A stretch of DNA of 64,000 nt from Streptomyces caatingaensis (GTDB taxonomy: Bacteria > Actinomycetota > Actinomycetes > Streptomycetales > Streptomycetaceae), in NCBI RefSeq assembly GCF_001187435.1, contig NZ_LFXA01000009.1, forward strand, positions 682,001 through 746,000, written 5' to 3'. Positions 1-8,478 of the stretch are shown piece by piece. The position numbers were made by a program, and so were the translations under genes. The notes below the pieces were generated by a model. The model searched no databases and was not told where the DNA came from. It saw only the letters and a list, made by a program, of their open reading frames with translations. Position 1 is the first letter of the stretch. Every line of letters begins with the position of its first letter.

Positions 1-1499
1 CCGTTCTCGTCGACCGCGGCCTCCAGCGCGATGGGCCGGGCCTGCTCGTGCGCGGTGAGCACGTGCAGCTGCTCCTGCGTGAGCGGCTCGTGGACCTCGA
101 CGAACTCACCGTGCGGCAGCCGCTTGATGATGCCGGACTCGCGTCCGTGCAGCACCTTGTCCCGGTCCCGGCGCTGCAGGCCGAGGCAGATGCGGCGGGT
201 GACGACGAACGCCAGCGGTGGGATCACGAAGAACCCGATGCGGGCGAACCAGGTGACGCCGTTGGCCGACAGGTGGAACAGCAGCCCCAGCAGGTCGTTG
301 CCGCCGGCCAGCAGCAGCACGCCGTACCAGCTGAGCCAGGCCACGCCGAAGGCCGTGCGCGTCGGGGCGTTGCGCGGCCGGTCCAGGATGTGGTGCTCGC
401 GCTGGTCGCCGGTGATCCACGCCTCGACGAACGGATACATGGCGAGCACCGCCGGCACCGCGACCAGCAGCACCACCGGCACCAGGACGCCGAAGTTGAT
501 CGTGTGTCCCAGGACGTTCCACTCCCAGCCGGGCATGGCCCGGACGGCGCCCTCGGTGTAGCCCATGTACCAGTCGGGCTGGGAGCCGTTGGAGACGTGG
601 TCGGGGCGGTACGGGCCCGCGTCCCAGACGGGGTTGATGGTGGCGATCGCGGAGATCGCCGCGATGGCGCCGAAGACCAGGAAGAAGAAGCCTCCGGCCT
701 TGGCCATGTAGACCGGCATGAAGGGCATGCCGACCACGTTCTTGTTGGTGCGGCCCGGGCCCGCGAACTGCGTGTGCTTGTGGTGGAAGACCAGGATCAG
801 GTGACCCACCATCAGCGCGAGCATGATGCCCGGCAGCAGCAGGATGTGGACCGGGAAGAACCGGCTGACGAAGTCCGTGCCCGGGAACTCCCCGCCGAAG
901 ACGTAGAACGACAGGTAGGTGCCGACCAGCGGGACGGCCAGGATCATGCTGTCGGCGATGCGGACGCCGGTGCCGGACAGCAGGTCGTCCGGGAGCGAGT
1001 AACCGGTGAAGCCGGTCAGCATGCCGCAGACGAACAGCAGGAAGCCGAACATCCAGTTGATCTCGCGCGGCTTGCGGAAGGCGCCGGTGAAGAAGACCCG
1101 CATCATGTGGACGAACATGCCCGCGAGGAAGATCAGCGCCGCCCAGTGGTGGATCTGCCGTATCAGCAGACCGCCGCGCACGTCGAAGCTGATGTCCACG
1201 GTCGACTTGAACGCCTCCGACATCCGCACGCCCTGGAGGGGGACGAAGGAGCCGTGGTAGACGACCTCGTTCATGCTCGGGTGGAAGAAGAGCGTCAGGT
1301 AGATGCCCGTGAGAATGATGATGATGAAGCTGTACATGCAGACTTCACCGAGCATGAAGGACCAGTGGTCCGGGAAGATCTTCCGCATGTTGGCCTTGGC
1401 CAGGCTGTAGATCCCCAGCCGGCCGTCGGCCCAGTCGGCGACCCGCTCGCCGGCGGGCGCCCGCCGGGCGCCCGGCTGTGTGGTGGTGGTTGTACTCAT
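1..1499 (-). CDS. qcrB: Cytochrome bc1 complex cytochrome b subunit QcrB (3' end off window)
   Basis: Membrane cytochrome b subunit of the actinobacterial menaquinol:cytochrome c reductase (complex III), which carries the two b hemes and the Qo/Qi quinone sites. The reading frame starts MSTTTTTQPG and has many hydrophobic helices. Heme-ligand type histidines appear in RQIHHWAA and GHLILVFHHKH, and the Qo-site motif PDWY lies near residue 308. About 500 residues are visible and the C-terminus lies beyond the left edge. The ATG overlaps the qcrA stop by 4 bases (ATGA), so the two are translationally coupled. Identity is secure. Whether this is the only complex III or a second copy is open, because the usual upstream ctaE is missing. 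Confidence 0.95.
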   Translation of the reverse strand, partial: MSTTTTTQPGARRAPAGERVADWADGRLGIYSLAKANMRKIFPDHWSFMLGEVCMYSFIIIILTGIYLTLFFHPSMNEVVYHGSFVPLQGVRMSEAFKSTVDISFDVRGGLLIRQIHHWAALIFLAGMFVHMMRVFFTGAFRKPREINWMFGFLLFVCGMLTGFTGYSLPDDLLSGTGVRIADSMILAVPLVGTYLSFYVFGGEFPGTDFVSRFFPVHILLLPGIMLALMVGHLILVFHHKHTQFAGPGRTNKNVVGMPFMPVYMAKAGGFFFLVFGAIAAISAIATINPVWDAGPYRPDHVSNGSQPDWYMGYTEGAVRAMPGWEWNVLGHTINFGVLVPVVLLVAVPAVLAMYPFVEAWITGDQREHHILDRPRNAPTRTAFGVAWLSWYGVLLLAGGNDLLGLLFHLSANGVTWFARIGFFVIPPLAFVVTRRICLGLQRRDRDKVLHGRESGIIKRLPHGEFVEVHEPLTQEQLHVLTAHEQARPIALEAAVDEN

Positions 1500-2554
1500 C
1501 CGCGCTCCCAGAAGGAAGGACCGACGGGTGCCGCGAAGTCGCCGAGCGCTTCGAGGTGACCGTCCTTGTTGATACCGATCCGCAACTGGGGCAGTGCGTG
1601 ACCGGCGGGGCCGAAGACCACGCGCGCGCCGTCCGACAGGTCGAAGGTCGACTGGTGGCACGGGCACAGCACGTGGTGCGTCTGCTGCTCGTAGAGGGTG
1701 ATGGGGCAGCCGACATGCGTGCAGATCCGGGAGTAGGCGACGATGCCGTCGGCGGACCAGTCCAGTTCCTTCTTGTCCTTGATGTCCTCCGGACGGAGCC
1801 GGACGAGCATCACGGCGGCCTTGGCGATCTGGTTCTGGAAGTCGTGGTCCTCCTCCTTCATGCCCTTCGGCATGGCGAAGGTGAGGGAGCCGACCTCGAT
1901 GTCCTCGGGACGCAGTGGCTGCAGGGTGTTCTGGTTGATCAGCGTCTTGCCGCGCGCCCAGGCCGTCCTGCGCAGCTTGGTGCCCGGGGCCGCCTTGCTG
2001 AGGCCGCCCAGCAGCACCAGCCCGGACAGCGGGATCAGGGTCAGTGCGCCGAGCATGGTCTTGCGGATCAACGTGCGGCGGCCGAGACCGGATTCGGCGG
2101 CGCCCTCCTTGAAGTCGGCCAGGACCTTGGACCTGATCTCCGGGGTGCTCTCGACGGGGTGGCGCTGGTCGACGAGTTCGACGTCGGACATCAGCGTCCG
2201 CGCCCAGTGGATCGCCGCCGCGCCCAGGCAGAACAGCGCCACGCCGAGGGTCGTCCCCAGCGTGATGTTGGTGGCGCTGACCCGGCCGATGGGGAAGAGG
2301 TAGACGCTGCGGTCCACCGGGATGGCGACGTAGGCGACGATGAAGGCGACGGTCGCCAGCATCGACAGCGTGAAGAGGAAGGCCACCACGCGCTCGGAGC
2401 GCTTGGCCGCCCGCTCGTCGATGTCCTGCACACGGGGCTCGTGCGGCGGCAGTCCGGGATCGGCGAACGGATCGGACCGGGCCGCGACGGTGCCCTCGTG
2501 CGCGTCGCCCCGCCCGCTCGGCAGGGCTGCTTCGGAATGCTCTTGGCTGCTCAT
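1496..2554 (-). CDS. qcrA: Rieske iron-sulfur subunit QcrA of the bc1 complex
   Basis: Rieske 2Fe-2S subunit, which takes electrons from menaquinol at the Qo site and passes them to QcrC. The protein is 352 aa, with an N-terminal region containing about three transmembrane segments, as is typical of actinobacterial QcrA. A C-terminal Rieske fold follows, with cluster motifs CTHVGCP and CPCHQS. The start MSSQEHSEAA is chosen because its ATG overlaps the qcrC stop by 4 bases. A longer upstream reading frame is only the qcrC region read out of phase. Gene order C-A-B and coupling at both junctions are the standard operon layout. Confidence 0.96.
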   Translation of the reverse strand: MSSQEHSEAALPSGRGDAHEGTVAARSDPFADPGLPPHEPRVQDIDERAAKRSERVVAFLFTLSMLATVAFIVAYVAIPVDRSVYLFPIGRVSATNITLGTTLGVALFCLGAAAIHWARTLMSDVELVDQRHPVESTPEIRSKVLADFKEGAAESGLGRRTLIRKTMLGALTLIPLSGLVLLGGLSKAAPGTKLRRTAWARGKTLINQNTLQPLRPEDIEVGSLTFAMPKGMKEEDHDFQNQIAKAAVMLVRLRPEDIKDKKELDWSADGIVAYSRICTHVGCPITLYEQQTHHVLCPCHQSTFDLSDGARVVFGPAGHALPQLRIGINKDGHLEALGDFAAPVGPSFWERG

Positions 2555-3360
2555 GACCTCTTGGCCTTTGCGGTCCGGGCGGCGACCCAGACGGCGACGG
2601 CGATCAGCGCGCCCAGTCCGAAGATCCACGCGAACAGACCCTCGCTGACCGGGCCGAACCCGCCGAGACCGAAACCGCCCGGGTTCTCCGACGTGCTGCT
2701 GTTGACCGTTCCGAGATAGGCGACGATGTCCTTCTTGTTCTTCGGCGACAGCACGGTGTCGGGGAAGGACGGCATGTTCTGCGGCCCCGTCTGCATGGCC
2801 TCGTAGATGTGCCGGGGGTCGACGCCGTGCAGGTTCGGGGCGAACTTCCCGTCGGAGAGGGCGCCGCCCTTGCCGGTGAAGTTGTGGCACTGCGAGCAGT
2901 TGAGCCGGAACAGCTCGCCGCCCTTGGCGACGTCCGCGCCCTCCGGGGAGTACTGCCCCGGCGCGGGAACGGCGGGCCCGGCGCCCAGCGACGCGACGTA
3001 CGCCGCGAGTTGGTCGATCTGGGCCCGGCTGTAGACGGCCTTCTTCCGCGGCGCCTGGGCGCCGTGCTGCTGGAGCGGCATGCGGCCGGTGGCGACCTGG
3101 AAGTCGACCGCCGCCGGGCCCGTGCCCACCAGGCTCGGCCCGTCGGAGGTGCCCTGCGCGCCGGTGCCGTGACAGCTCGCGCAGCCCACCGCGTAGAGCT
3201 TCCTGCCCTCCTCGATCGCGAGCGACTGCGCCGGGCCGTCGGCCCGGGCGGAATCCGCCGGCGCGAGCGCGGCGTACAGCCCTCCCGTCACCGCGAGCGC
3301 GAAGAGGAGGACGACCACCGCCGCCAGCGGGTGACGCCGTCGTGCGGAGCGTATTTTCAC
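2551..3360 (-). CDS. qcrC: Diheme cytochrome c subunit QcrC of the bc1 complex
   Basis: Membrane-anchored diheme cytochrome c of complex III, which links QcrA to the aa3 oxidase in actinobacteria lacking soluble cytochrome c. At 269 aa it has an N-terminal basic stretch plus hydrophobic signal/anchor, two CXXCH heme sites (CASCH and CSQCH), methionine-containing distal-ligand regions (for example NMPSF), and a C-terminal transmembrane helix followed by a basic tail. It is the first gene of the qcrCAB operon. In Streptomyces, ctaE (oxidase subunit III) normally sits directly upstream. Here there are about 250 noncoding bases and then an unrelated flavoprotein. Confidence 0.96.
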   Translation of the reverse strand: MKIRSARRRHPLAAVVVLLFALAVTGGLYAALAPADSARADGPAQSLAIEEGRKLYAVGCASCHGTGAQGTSDGPSLVGTGPAAVDFQVATGRMPLQQHGAQAPRKKAVYSRAQIDQLAAYVASLGAGPAVPAPGQYSPEGADVAKGGELFRLNCSQCHNFTGKGGALSDGKFAPNLHGVDPRHIYEAMQTGPQNMPSFPDTVLSPKNKKDIVAYLGTVNSSTSENPGGFGLGGFGPVSEGLFAWIFGLGALIAVAVWVAARTAKAKRS

Positions 3361-3616
3361 GGATTACCCCGGTGCGCGGACTCCGCTGCCCATACCGTTG
3401 CTGTAGCCACGTCCAGCATTATGCCGACGCGCCAAATGACCGTCACGAACAGCGAGTTTGTACAGCCGCACGGCCAAAAGCGGAGTGCCGTACGCCGGTT
3501 GGGATCATCCGGAAAGGCCGTTCGGCGGGGCGTTCAGGGGCGTTTATGGACAGCGGAGTTCGCCGTGCGGTAGGCAGGTGGATGGAGAAGTCTCGCTTTT
3601 CCCCGCCGAATTCGTC

Positions 3617-4834
3617 CTATCCGGCGGAGCGGCGGCCCTCCACCGCGCTCCGGTAGTCGGCGGCCACCCGCTCCAGCGCGGCGCCCCGGTCCTCACCAGG
3701 ACACGCGGCCATGGCCCGCTCGGCGCGGTCCATCTCCCGGTTGGCCAGGACGATCGCCGTGGTCGCGGGCCGCCGGACGGCCTCGTAGCGCTCCAGCGCG
3801 ACCGCGGGATCCGGGTGTCCGGCGCACTGGGCGGCGAGGGACGCCGCGTCGAGGATCGCCTGCGAGGCCCCGTTGGCCCCGATCGGATACATGAGGTGGG
3901 CGGCGTCCCCGAGCAGGGTCACGGGGCCGTCGCCCCAGCGCTCCAGCGGCTCGCGGTCCACCATCGGATAGCGCAGGATCCGCGGGCTGCCCAGGACCAT
4001 CGCCCGCAGGTCGAGCCAGTCGAACGACCAGTGCTCCAGGTGCGGCAGCACCTCCCCGGCGCTCCCCGGGCGGTCGGCGGCCGCGTCGCCGGCCGCCCCC
4101 GCCGCCGGATCGGACACCAGGCAGACCCAGTTGAGCAGCGCACGGCCCCGGGCCGCGGCGCGCGCGGAGACGGGGTAGGCGATCAGCCGGGTGGCGCGGT
4201 CGTCCGCCGCCACGATCATCGTGCGCCCGTCGAGGAAGCCGTCCGTCTCCGTCAGCCCGCGCCACATCCGCACCTCGCCCGTGGACAGCTCCCGGCGCCC
4301 GGGGTGCAGCAGGTCGCGCACGGCCGAGCGCACCCCGTCGGCGCCGACCAGGGCGGCGGCGTCCAGACGGACCGGGGCGTCCGACGCGTCCCGGGCCTCC
4401 ACGCGGACGCCGCCGGCGGTCCGTTCGAAGGAGTGCAGGCGCAGCCCCGTGCGGATCGCGCCGGGGCCGAGCCGCTCGCGCACCGCCTCCAGCAGCATCA
4501 TCTGCAGCTCGCCGCGGTGGATGGAGTACTGGGGGTGGTCGTGCCCGGCGCCCAGCCCGCGCGGCTCCGTCCACAGCGTGGCGCCGCGGTGGTCCACATA
4601 GCGGTGCTCACGGGTGGGGATCCCGGCCGCCGCCAGCGCGTCGGCGAAGCCGAGCGCCGTCAGCTCGGCGATGGCCGCGGGCTGGATGTTGATGCCCACC
4701 CCCAGGGGCAGGATCTCCTCGGCGGCCTCCAGCACGGTGGCCCCGATGCCGCGCGCGTGCAGGGCGAGGGCCGTGGTCAGCCCCCCGATGCCCGCGCCGG
4801 CGATCACGAACTCGGCGGTGTCGGCGGTGGTCAA
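3617..4834 (-). CDS. FAD-dependent aromatic monooxygenase, PhzS-like
   Basis: Class A flavin monooxygenase expected to hydroxylate an aromatic substrate using NAD(P)H and O2. The 405-aa chain has the Rossmann dinucleotide motif GAGIGG near residues 13-18, the DG motif in LVGADGVRSAVR, and the GDAAHLMYP FAD/ribose motif. Long stretches (GVGINIQPAAI, PQYSIHRGELQMMLLEAVRERLG, ANGASQAILDA) look, from memory, strikingly like PhzS, the 5-methylphenazine-1-carboxylate hydroxylase of Pseudomonas aeruginosa. The TTG start is supported by a GGAG 6 bases upstream. It lies downstream of an ABM-family gene on the same strand, separated by a strong hairpin. The true substrate is unknown, and no phenazine core genes are in the window. 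Confidence 0.85.
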   Translation of the reverse strand: MTTADTAEFVIAGAGIGGLTTALALHARGIGATVLEAAEEILPLGVGINIQPAAIAELTALGFADALAAAGIPTREHRYVDHRGATLWTEPRGLGAGHDHPQYSIHRGELQMMLLEAVRERLGPGAIRTGLRLHSFERTAGGVRVEARDASDAPVRLDAAALVGADGVRSAVRDLLHPGRRELSTGEVRMWRGLTETDGFLDGRTMIVAADDRATRLIAYPVSARAAARGRALLNWVCLVSDPAAGAAGDAAADRPGSAGEVLPHLEHWSFDWLDLRAMVLGSPRILRYPMVDREPLERWGDGPVTLLGDAAHLMYPIGANGASQAILDAASLAAQCAGHPDPAVALERYEAVRRPATTAIVLANREMDRAERAMAACPGEDRGAALERVAADYRSAVEGRRSAG

Positions 4835-4883
4835 TGCTGTCTCCGGAGTGTCTCGGCGCGGGAGTCGGAGCGCGGGTGCGTAT

Positions 4884-4921
4884 GGGTACGCCCCGCTGAT
4901 GCGGATCAGCGGGGCGTACCC
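4884..4921. terminator. Perfect 17-bp hairpin between the ABM and PhzS-like genes
   Basis: Bases 4884-4900 and 4905-4921 form a perfect 17-bp stem with a 4-base loop (gcgg). It lies just after the ABM stop codon on the minus strand and before the PhzS-like start. It probably ends or attenuates transcription between the two genes. There is no clear U-run, as is common in Streptomyces. Confidence 0.8.
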
Positions 4922-4936
4922 AGGAACGTGCGGGGA

Positions 4937-5263
4937 TCAGGCGTGGTGGACGGCGACGACCTTGTAGACGAGCGGGGCGGCCTTCGCCAGCTCGCCGGCC
5001 TTCTTCGCGTACGCACCGGCCTCCGGGTCCGCCAGGGTCGCCTTGATGTCGTCCGCGCTGCGCCACTGCGCGTAGTTCACGACCCGCGTACCGTCGGCGC
5101 TCGCGAGCAGATTCACGGAGATGAAGCCAGGACGGTTCCGCATCACCTTTTCGGTGCCCTCGTTGAGGACAGCAATGAGCTCCTGCTGCTTCGACGGCTC
5201 CACGTCGAAGATGTTGATCAGGGTCGCAATCTCGTCGCCTACGCGAATCACAGTCTCACTCAT
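4937..5263 (-). CDS. Antibiotic biosynthesis monooxygenase (ABM) domain protein
   Basis: A small 108-aa ferredoxin-like alpha/beta-barrel protein of the ABM family. Members include cofactor-free quinone-forming monooxygenases of polyketide pathways as well as heme- and signal-related homologues. The pattern TLINIFDVEPSKQQELIAVLNEGTE followed by PGFISVNLLASADGTRVVNYAQW is typical of the family. The ATG is preceded only by a weak GGA. It is upstream of the PhzS-like gene in the same direction, with a 17-bp-stem hairpin between them. Pairing two oxygenases suggests oxidative tailoring of an aromatic compound, but this is inferred. Confidence 0.8.
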   Translation of the reverse strand: MSETVIRVGDEIATLINIFDVEPSKQQELIAVLNEGTEKVMRNRPGFISVNLLASADGTRVVNYAQWRSADDIKATLADPEAGAYAKKAGELAKAAPLVYKVVAVHHA

Positions 5264-5736
5264 GAATTCCACGCTAGTGCAGGAGGGGGTCCCGTGACAC
5301 CTGCACAGCAATGCCCAACACGTCTGTTCCGGCCGACCAGTTGATGACGCCGGGGTTCCGTGTGACAGTGCGGAGCGGGCTTGCCAAAAGCGCGCGTCGA
5401 CGCTCCCGGGGGAGCGGGGAACCGACGGCACCGGCCGGGGAGGGCCGTGCCGCCGGGCGACTCCGTCATGCCTCCGGCCGGGGTGTGCGACCGGGGAAAG
5501 TCCGCAGTTGAACACGCCGCGGTCGAACGCGGCAGAACGCGGCCGGAGCCGGCCGGGCGCACGCCGGAAGGGGCGCCGGCGCGCCCCGGGGGAAGGCGAT
5601 CGCCGGCGCCCGGCCCGGCTCCCCGGCACGGTGGGCGCGCCGCTCCGGACGTACCGGACGCAAGGGGGCGCGGCCGCACCGCGGTGTGGGTGGCACCGGA
5701 GTGCCGGGCGTCTGCGGGGGTGTTCCGGAGGGACGG
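5264..5736. other. Gene-free stretch between the ABM gene and the SRPBCC gene
   Basis: About 470 bases of very GC-rich sequence upstream of the ABM gene and downstream of the SRPBCC gene. I see no convincing coding frame, RNA gene or strong repeat. It should hold the promoter of the ABM gene near its left end, but no clean -35/-10 pair stands out. Confidence 0.5.
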
Positions 5737-6393
5737 TCAGCGGTCACCCCCTTCGGGGGCGCGGGTGACATGGCGGACGGCGGACTCGACGACCGTGGCC
5801 ATGTCGTCCGCGCTGACGCCCCAGGCGGCGCGGCTGGCGTCGCCCCAGGCGCGGAAGCTGTGGATGGTGAACTCGCGGACCTGCGGGGTGTCCTTCCACG
5901 CCGCGCGGTCCGGGACGTCGCCGTGCAGGAAGAGGTCCAGGCCCAGCAGGACGAGGTCCCAGCCGGCCCCGTTGCGGACGGCGCCCACCAGGCCCTCGGT
6001 GCGCACCAGTTCGTCCACGAGCTCGGCGGCCGAGGCGTGCCGCAGCTCGAAGACCGTGCCGCCCGCGGGGTTGCGGGCGAGCCGGACCTCGACCTCGGTG
6101 GCCGCGCCCCGGCCGTACTCCCAGGTGACCTTGAGGAGCTCGGGCCGTTCGCAGCGCAGTACCTGCCCGCTGGCGTTGCCTTCGACCTCGAACGCGCCGC
6201 CGATGCGGAAGTCCCCGCGGACCGGGGCCAGCCAGCGGCCGATCCGGGACGGACGGGTGCAGGCGTCCCAGACGTCCTCGACGGGGGCGTCGTAGGTGCG
6301 GCGGATCAGCAGCGAGCGTCCTTCGCCCGAGCTGACCGGGTAGGAGTTGATCTCCCGGTGGGCAGCGTTGATCTGGCCGAGAACGTAGCTCAA
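5737..6393 (-). CDS. SRPBCC (AHSA1/START-like) domain protein
   Basis: A 218-aa protein of the SRPBCC superfamily. The AHSA1-type core is visible as RRTYDAPVEDVWDACTRPSRIGRWLAPVRGDFRIGG followed by LKVTWEYG, which builds a hydrophobic-ligand cavity. The N-terminal 30 residues and a C-terminal extension (about residues 150-218) flank it. The start overlaps the stop of the upstream ArsR gene by 4 bases, a very common actinobacterial ArsR-SRPBCC pair in which the regulator controls its partner. The ligand is unknown. Confidence 0.85.
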   Translation of the reverse strand: MSYVLGQINAAHREINSYPVSSGEGRSLLIRRTYDAPVEDVWDACTRPSRIGRWLAPVRGDFRIGGAFEVEGNASGQVLRCERPELLKVTWEYGRGAATEVEVRLARNPAGGTVFELRHASAAELVDELVRTEGLVGAVRNGAGWDLVLLGLDLFLHGDVPDRAAWKDTPQVREFTIHSFRAWGDASRAAWGVSADDMATVVESAVRHVTRAPEGGDR

Positions 6394-6779
6394 GTCTCTT
6401 CCCTGTCCTTCGTGTGCGGCGGACTCCCCTCCGTCGGTTCCGGGCCGCCCCTGTTGCGTGTCTCGCGCCTGCCGCGCGCGAGTTCGGTGCCGAGCGCGTC
6501 CAGGCGCTGGTTCCAGAACCGGCGGAAGTGCTCCAGCCAGGTGTCGATCTCCTGGAGAGGGGGCGAGCCGACCGCGTAGAGGCGGCGGGTGCCCTCCGCG
6601 CTCACCGTGGTGAAGCCGGCCTCGCGGAGGACGCGCAGATGGTGGGAGACCGCGGGTTGGGAGATACCGAACTCCTCCTGGATGACCCCGCTCACCTCGC
6701 CGGCGGTCTGCTCACGGTCGGCGAGCAGCTCCAGGATCCGGCGCCGGACGGGTGCACCGAGGACATCGAATGCGTGCAC
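6390..6779 (-). CDS. ArsR-family winged-helix transcriptional regulator
   Basis: A 129-aa ArsR/SmtB-like repressor. The winged helix spans about residues 5-85, with recognition helix FGISQPAVSHHLRVLREAGF. No metal-binding cysteine motif is visible, so it is probably of the non-metal type that accompanies SRPBCC proteins. The C-terminal 45 residues are polar and probably disordered. The GTG start has no clear ribosome binding site, and a promoter ending almost on it (6786-6815) suggests leaderless translation. It is coupled to the SRPBCC gene by a 4-base overlap. Confidence 0.88.
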   Translation of the reverse strand: MHAFDVLGAPVRRRILELLADREQTAGEVSGVIQEEFGISQPAVSHHLRVLREAGFTTVSAEGTRRLYAVGSPPLQEIDTWLEHFRRFWNQRLDALGTELARGRRETRNRGGPEPTEGSPPHTKDREET

Positions 6780-6785
6780 GGCGTG

Positions 6786-6815
6786 AATCTATCGAACTCG
6801 GCTTATTTAAAGCAA
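6786..6815 (-). promoter_or_regulatory. Candidate leaderless promoter of the ArsR gene
   Basis: On the minus strand TTGCTT (6815-6810) and TAGATT (6791-6786) are separated by 18 bases, in an unusually AT-rich patch for this genome. The expected transcription start falls on or one base before the GTG at 6779, which would explain the absence of a ribosome binding site. Confidence 0.4.
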
Positions 6816-7359
6816 GGTTGAAACTGGCCACCCCGGCGGCCGGCCGGGAGGGCGGGGCGCGCGGCTCCCCATCGGGCGGGCGCCGTCGTAGAGTTGGGGA
6901 GCCGGGAGGAGCGGCGGCGGTGCCGGGCAGGGGAGTTGACGTGCTGGTCACGGCCCCCGGAACGGTTCCGGCGGAGCGCCCCGTCTCTGTCCTCCCGCCC
7001 GCCGGGCGCCGTCCGGGTGCCGCGCGACGGGCCGCGCGGGTGCTGTGCCCGGGCCCGTCGCCCGGGGGCCGGTTCGCGCCAGAGCCGTCGCAAGGATGGT
7101 GACCACCCCCGTCCTTGCCTAGCGTGTGCCGTGCGGGCCGGCCGGTCCGGCGCAGGGGTGCGGCCCCGGCGCCCGGCACCGAATTCGATATTCCGCTTCC
7201 CTGTCCCGGTTTACCGGCCCCGCCCCAAACGGACGGGGGCTGTTCACTTTTGCCGTCCGATCGTCAATCGCGTCACATTGCGCACGGGGAACAGGGAATC
7301 GAATTACTCTCTGGTACGCCTGGGCAATCATCGAGGACTCACGTAGGAAGTTGCGGCCG
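6816..7359. other. Intergenic region between divergent ArsR and StrR-like genes
   Basis: About 540 bases with no supported gene. The right half becomes less GC-rich (around 7180-7330, with several TTC/GAATTC-type words), as expected for the promoter and leader of the StrR-like regulator. No perfect StrR-type inverted repeat was seen. Confidence 0.45.
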
Positions 7360-8478
7360 TTGACACTCCACACCGCAGTCGACGCTGACCAGATCCCCAC
7401 GGAAGCCCTGTTGGAGGCGCCGGAGCTCCTTCACGACCTTCCGCGGAAGACCGTTCCCATCGCCGATCTCATGCCCTCGCTCTCCCCCCGGGAGCAGCGC
7501 GAGGACCCCGCGCACGTCCGTCTGCTCGCCGAGACCGACGCCAGCCCCGACCCGCTGCTGGTGCACCGGCCCACCATGCGGGTCATCGACGGCATGCACC
7601 GGTTGCGGGCCGCCGTGATGAGAGGGCGCACCGAAGTCCCCGTCCGGTTCTTCGACGGCAGCGAGGCGGACGCCTTCGTCCTCTCCGTCCAGCTCAACGT
7701 GCGGCACGGGCTGCCGCTCACCCTGGACGAGCGCAGGGCCGCCGCGCAGCGCATCATCATCAGCCACCCGCACTGGTCGGACCGGGTCATCGCGCAGCGC
7801 ACGGGCCTGAGTTCGAAGACCGTGGGCAAGCTGCGCCGGCGCTCGGCCAAGGACCTGCCGGAGATCGTCGGCAGCCGGCTGGGGCAGGACGGGCGGGTGC
7901 GCCCGATCAGCACCGTCGAGGGCCGGCGCAGCGCCGCGGCGTTACTCGCGGCCGACGCGGAGATCTCGCTGCGCGAGCTGTCCCGGCGCACGGGGCTGTC
8001 GGTGGGCACCGTGCGGGACGTGCGCGAGCGCGTCCGGCGGGGCCAGGACCCCGTCCCCGAGCGGCTGTTGGGGGAGCGGGCGGTGCCCGCCGTCGTCACC
8101 CCGGCGTTCGCCACGGCGCCGCTGCCCCAGTGGACCCCCGGCGCCGTGCCGGTGGAGGAGGTCCGGGTGCAGCCGGAGCCGCCCCGCTCGCGGGTGGAGG
8201 CGCTCGAGCCGCGCGACGAGGCGCGCGCCGCGGCCTTCGACCCGGTGACCGCCGTGCGCAAGCTGGCCCGCGACCCGTCCCTGCGGGCGACGGAGTCCGG
8301 CCGGTGGCTGCTGCGGATGCTGCTCGCCACGGAAATGGCCCAGCCCCAGTGGGAGAAGATCGCCGAGGCGATTCCCGCGCACTGTGTGCCGCTGATCCGC
8401 GCGGTGGTGCTCAAGCGGTGCGACGACTGGGAAAACCTGGTGAACATGGCGCTCAAGGATCCCGGCGGAACCGGTTGA
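7360..8478 (+). CDS. StrR/NovG-type pathway-specific regulator with ParB-like domain
   Basis: Probable transcriptional activator of an antibiotic-type gene cluster. From about residue 25 the ParB-like N-terminal domain reads PRKTVPIADLMPSLSPRE, then LVHRPTMRVIDGMHRLRAAVMRG. A helix-turn-helix follows (HPHWSDRVIAQRTGLSSKTVGKLRRR), as in StrR of streptomycin and NovG of novobiocin clusters. The length (372 aa) fits the family. The TTG at 7360 is chosen because GGAAG lies about 10 bases upstream; TTG 7351 is too close to it. An in-frame TTA codon at 7942 (residue 195) makes translation likely to depend on the bldA tRNA. The nearest same-strand targets are the DAHP synthase and the BVMO. Confidence 0.85.
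   Translation: MTLHTAVDADQIPTEALLEAPELLHDLPRKTVPIADLMPSLSPREQREDPAHVRLLAETDASPDPLLVHRPTMRVIDGMHRLRAAVMRGRTEVPVRFFDGSEADAFVLSVQLNVRHGLPLTLDERRAAAQRIIISHPHWSDRVIAQRTGLSSKTVGKLRRRSAKDLPEIVGSRLGQDGRVRPISTVEGRRSAAALLAADAEISLRELSRRTGLSVGTVRDVRERVRRGQDPVPERLLGERAVPAVVTPAFATAPLPQWTPGAVPVEEVRVQPEPPRSRVEALEPRDEARAAAFDPVTAVRKLARDPSLRATESGRWLLRMLLATEMAQPQWEKIAEAIPAHCVPLIRAVVLKRCDDWENLVNMALKDPGGTG

Noticed and set aside
48..1559. Long plus-strand open frame over the qcr operon
   Set aside because: It is the complement of qcrB, rich in His/Asp/Gly/Val/Arg with no domain pattern, whereas the minus strand gives a clear cytochrome b.
3617..4834. Phenazine biosynthesis cluster
   Set aside because: Only a PhzS-like hydroxylase is present; no phzB, D, E, F or G homologue is seen in the window.
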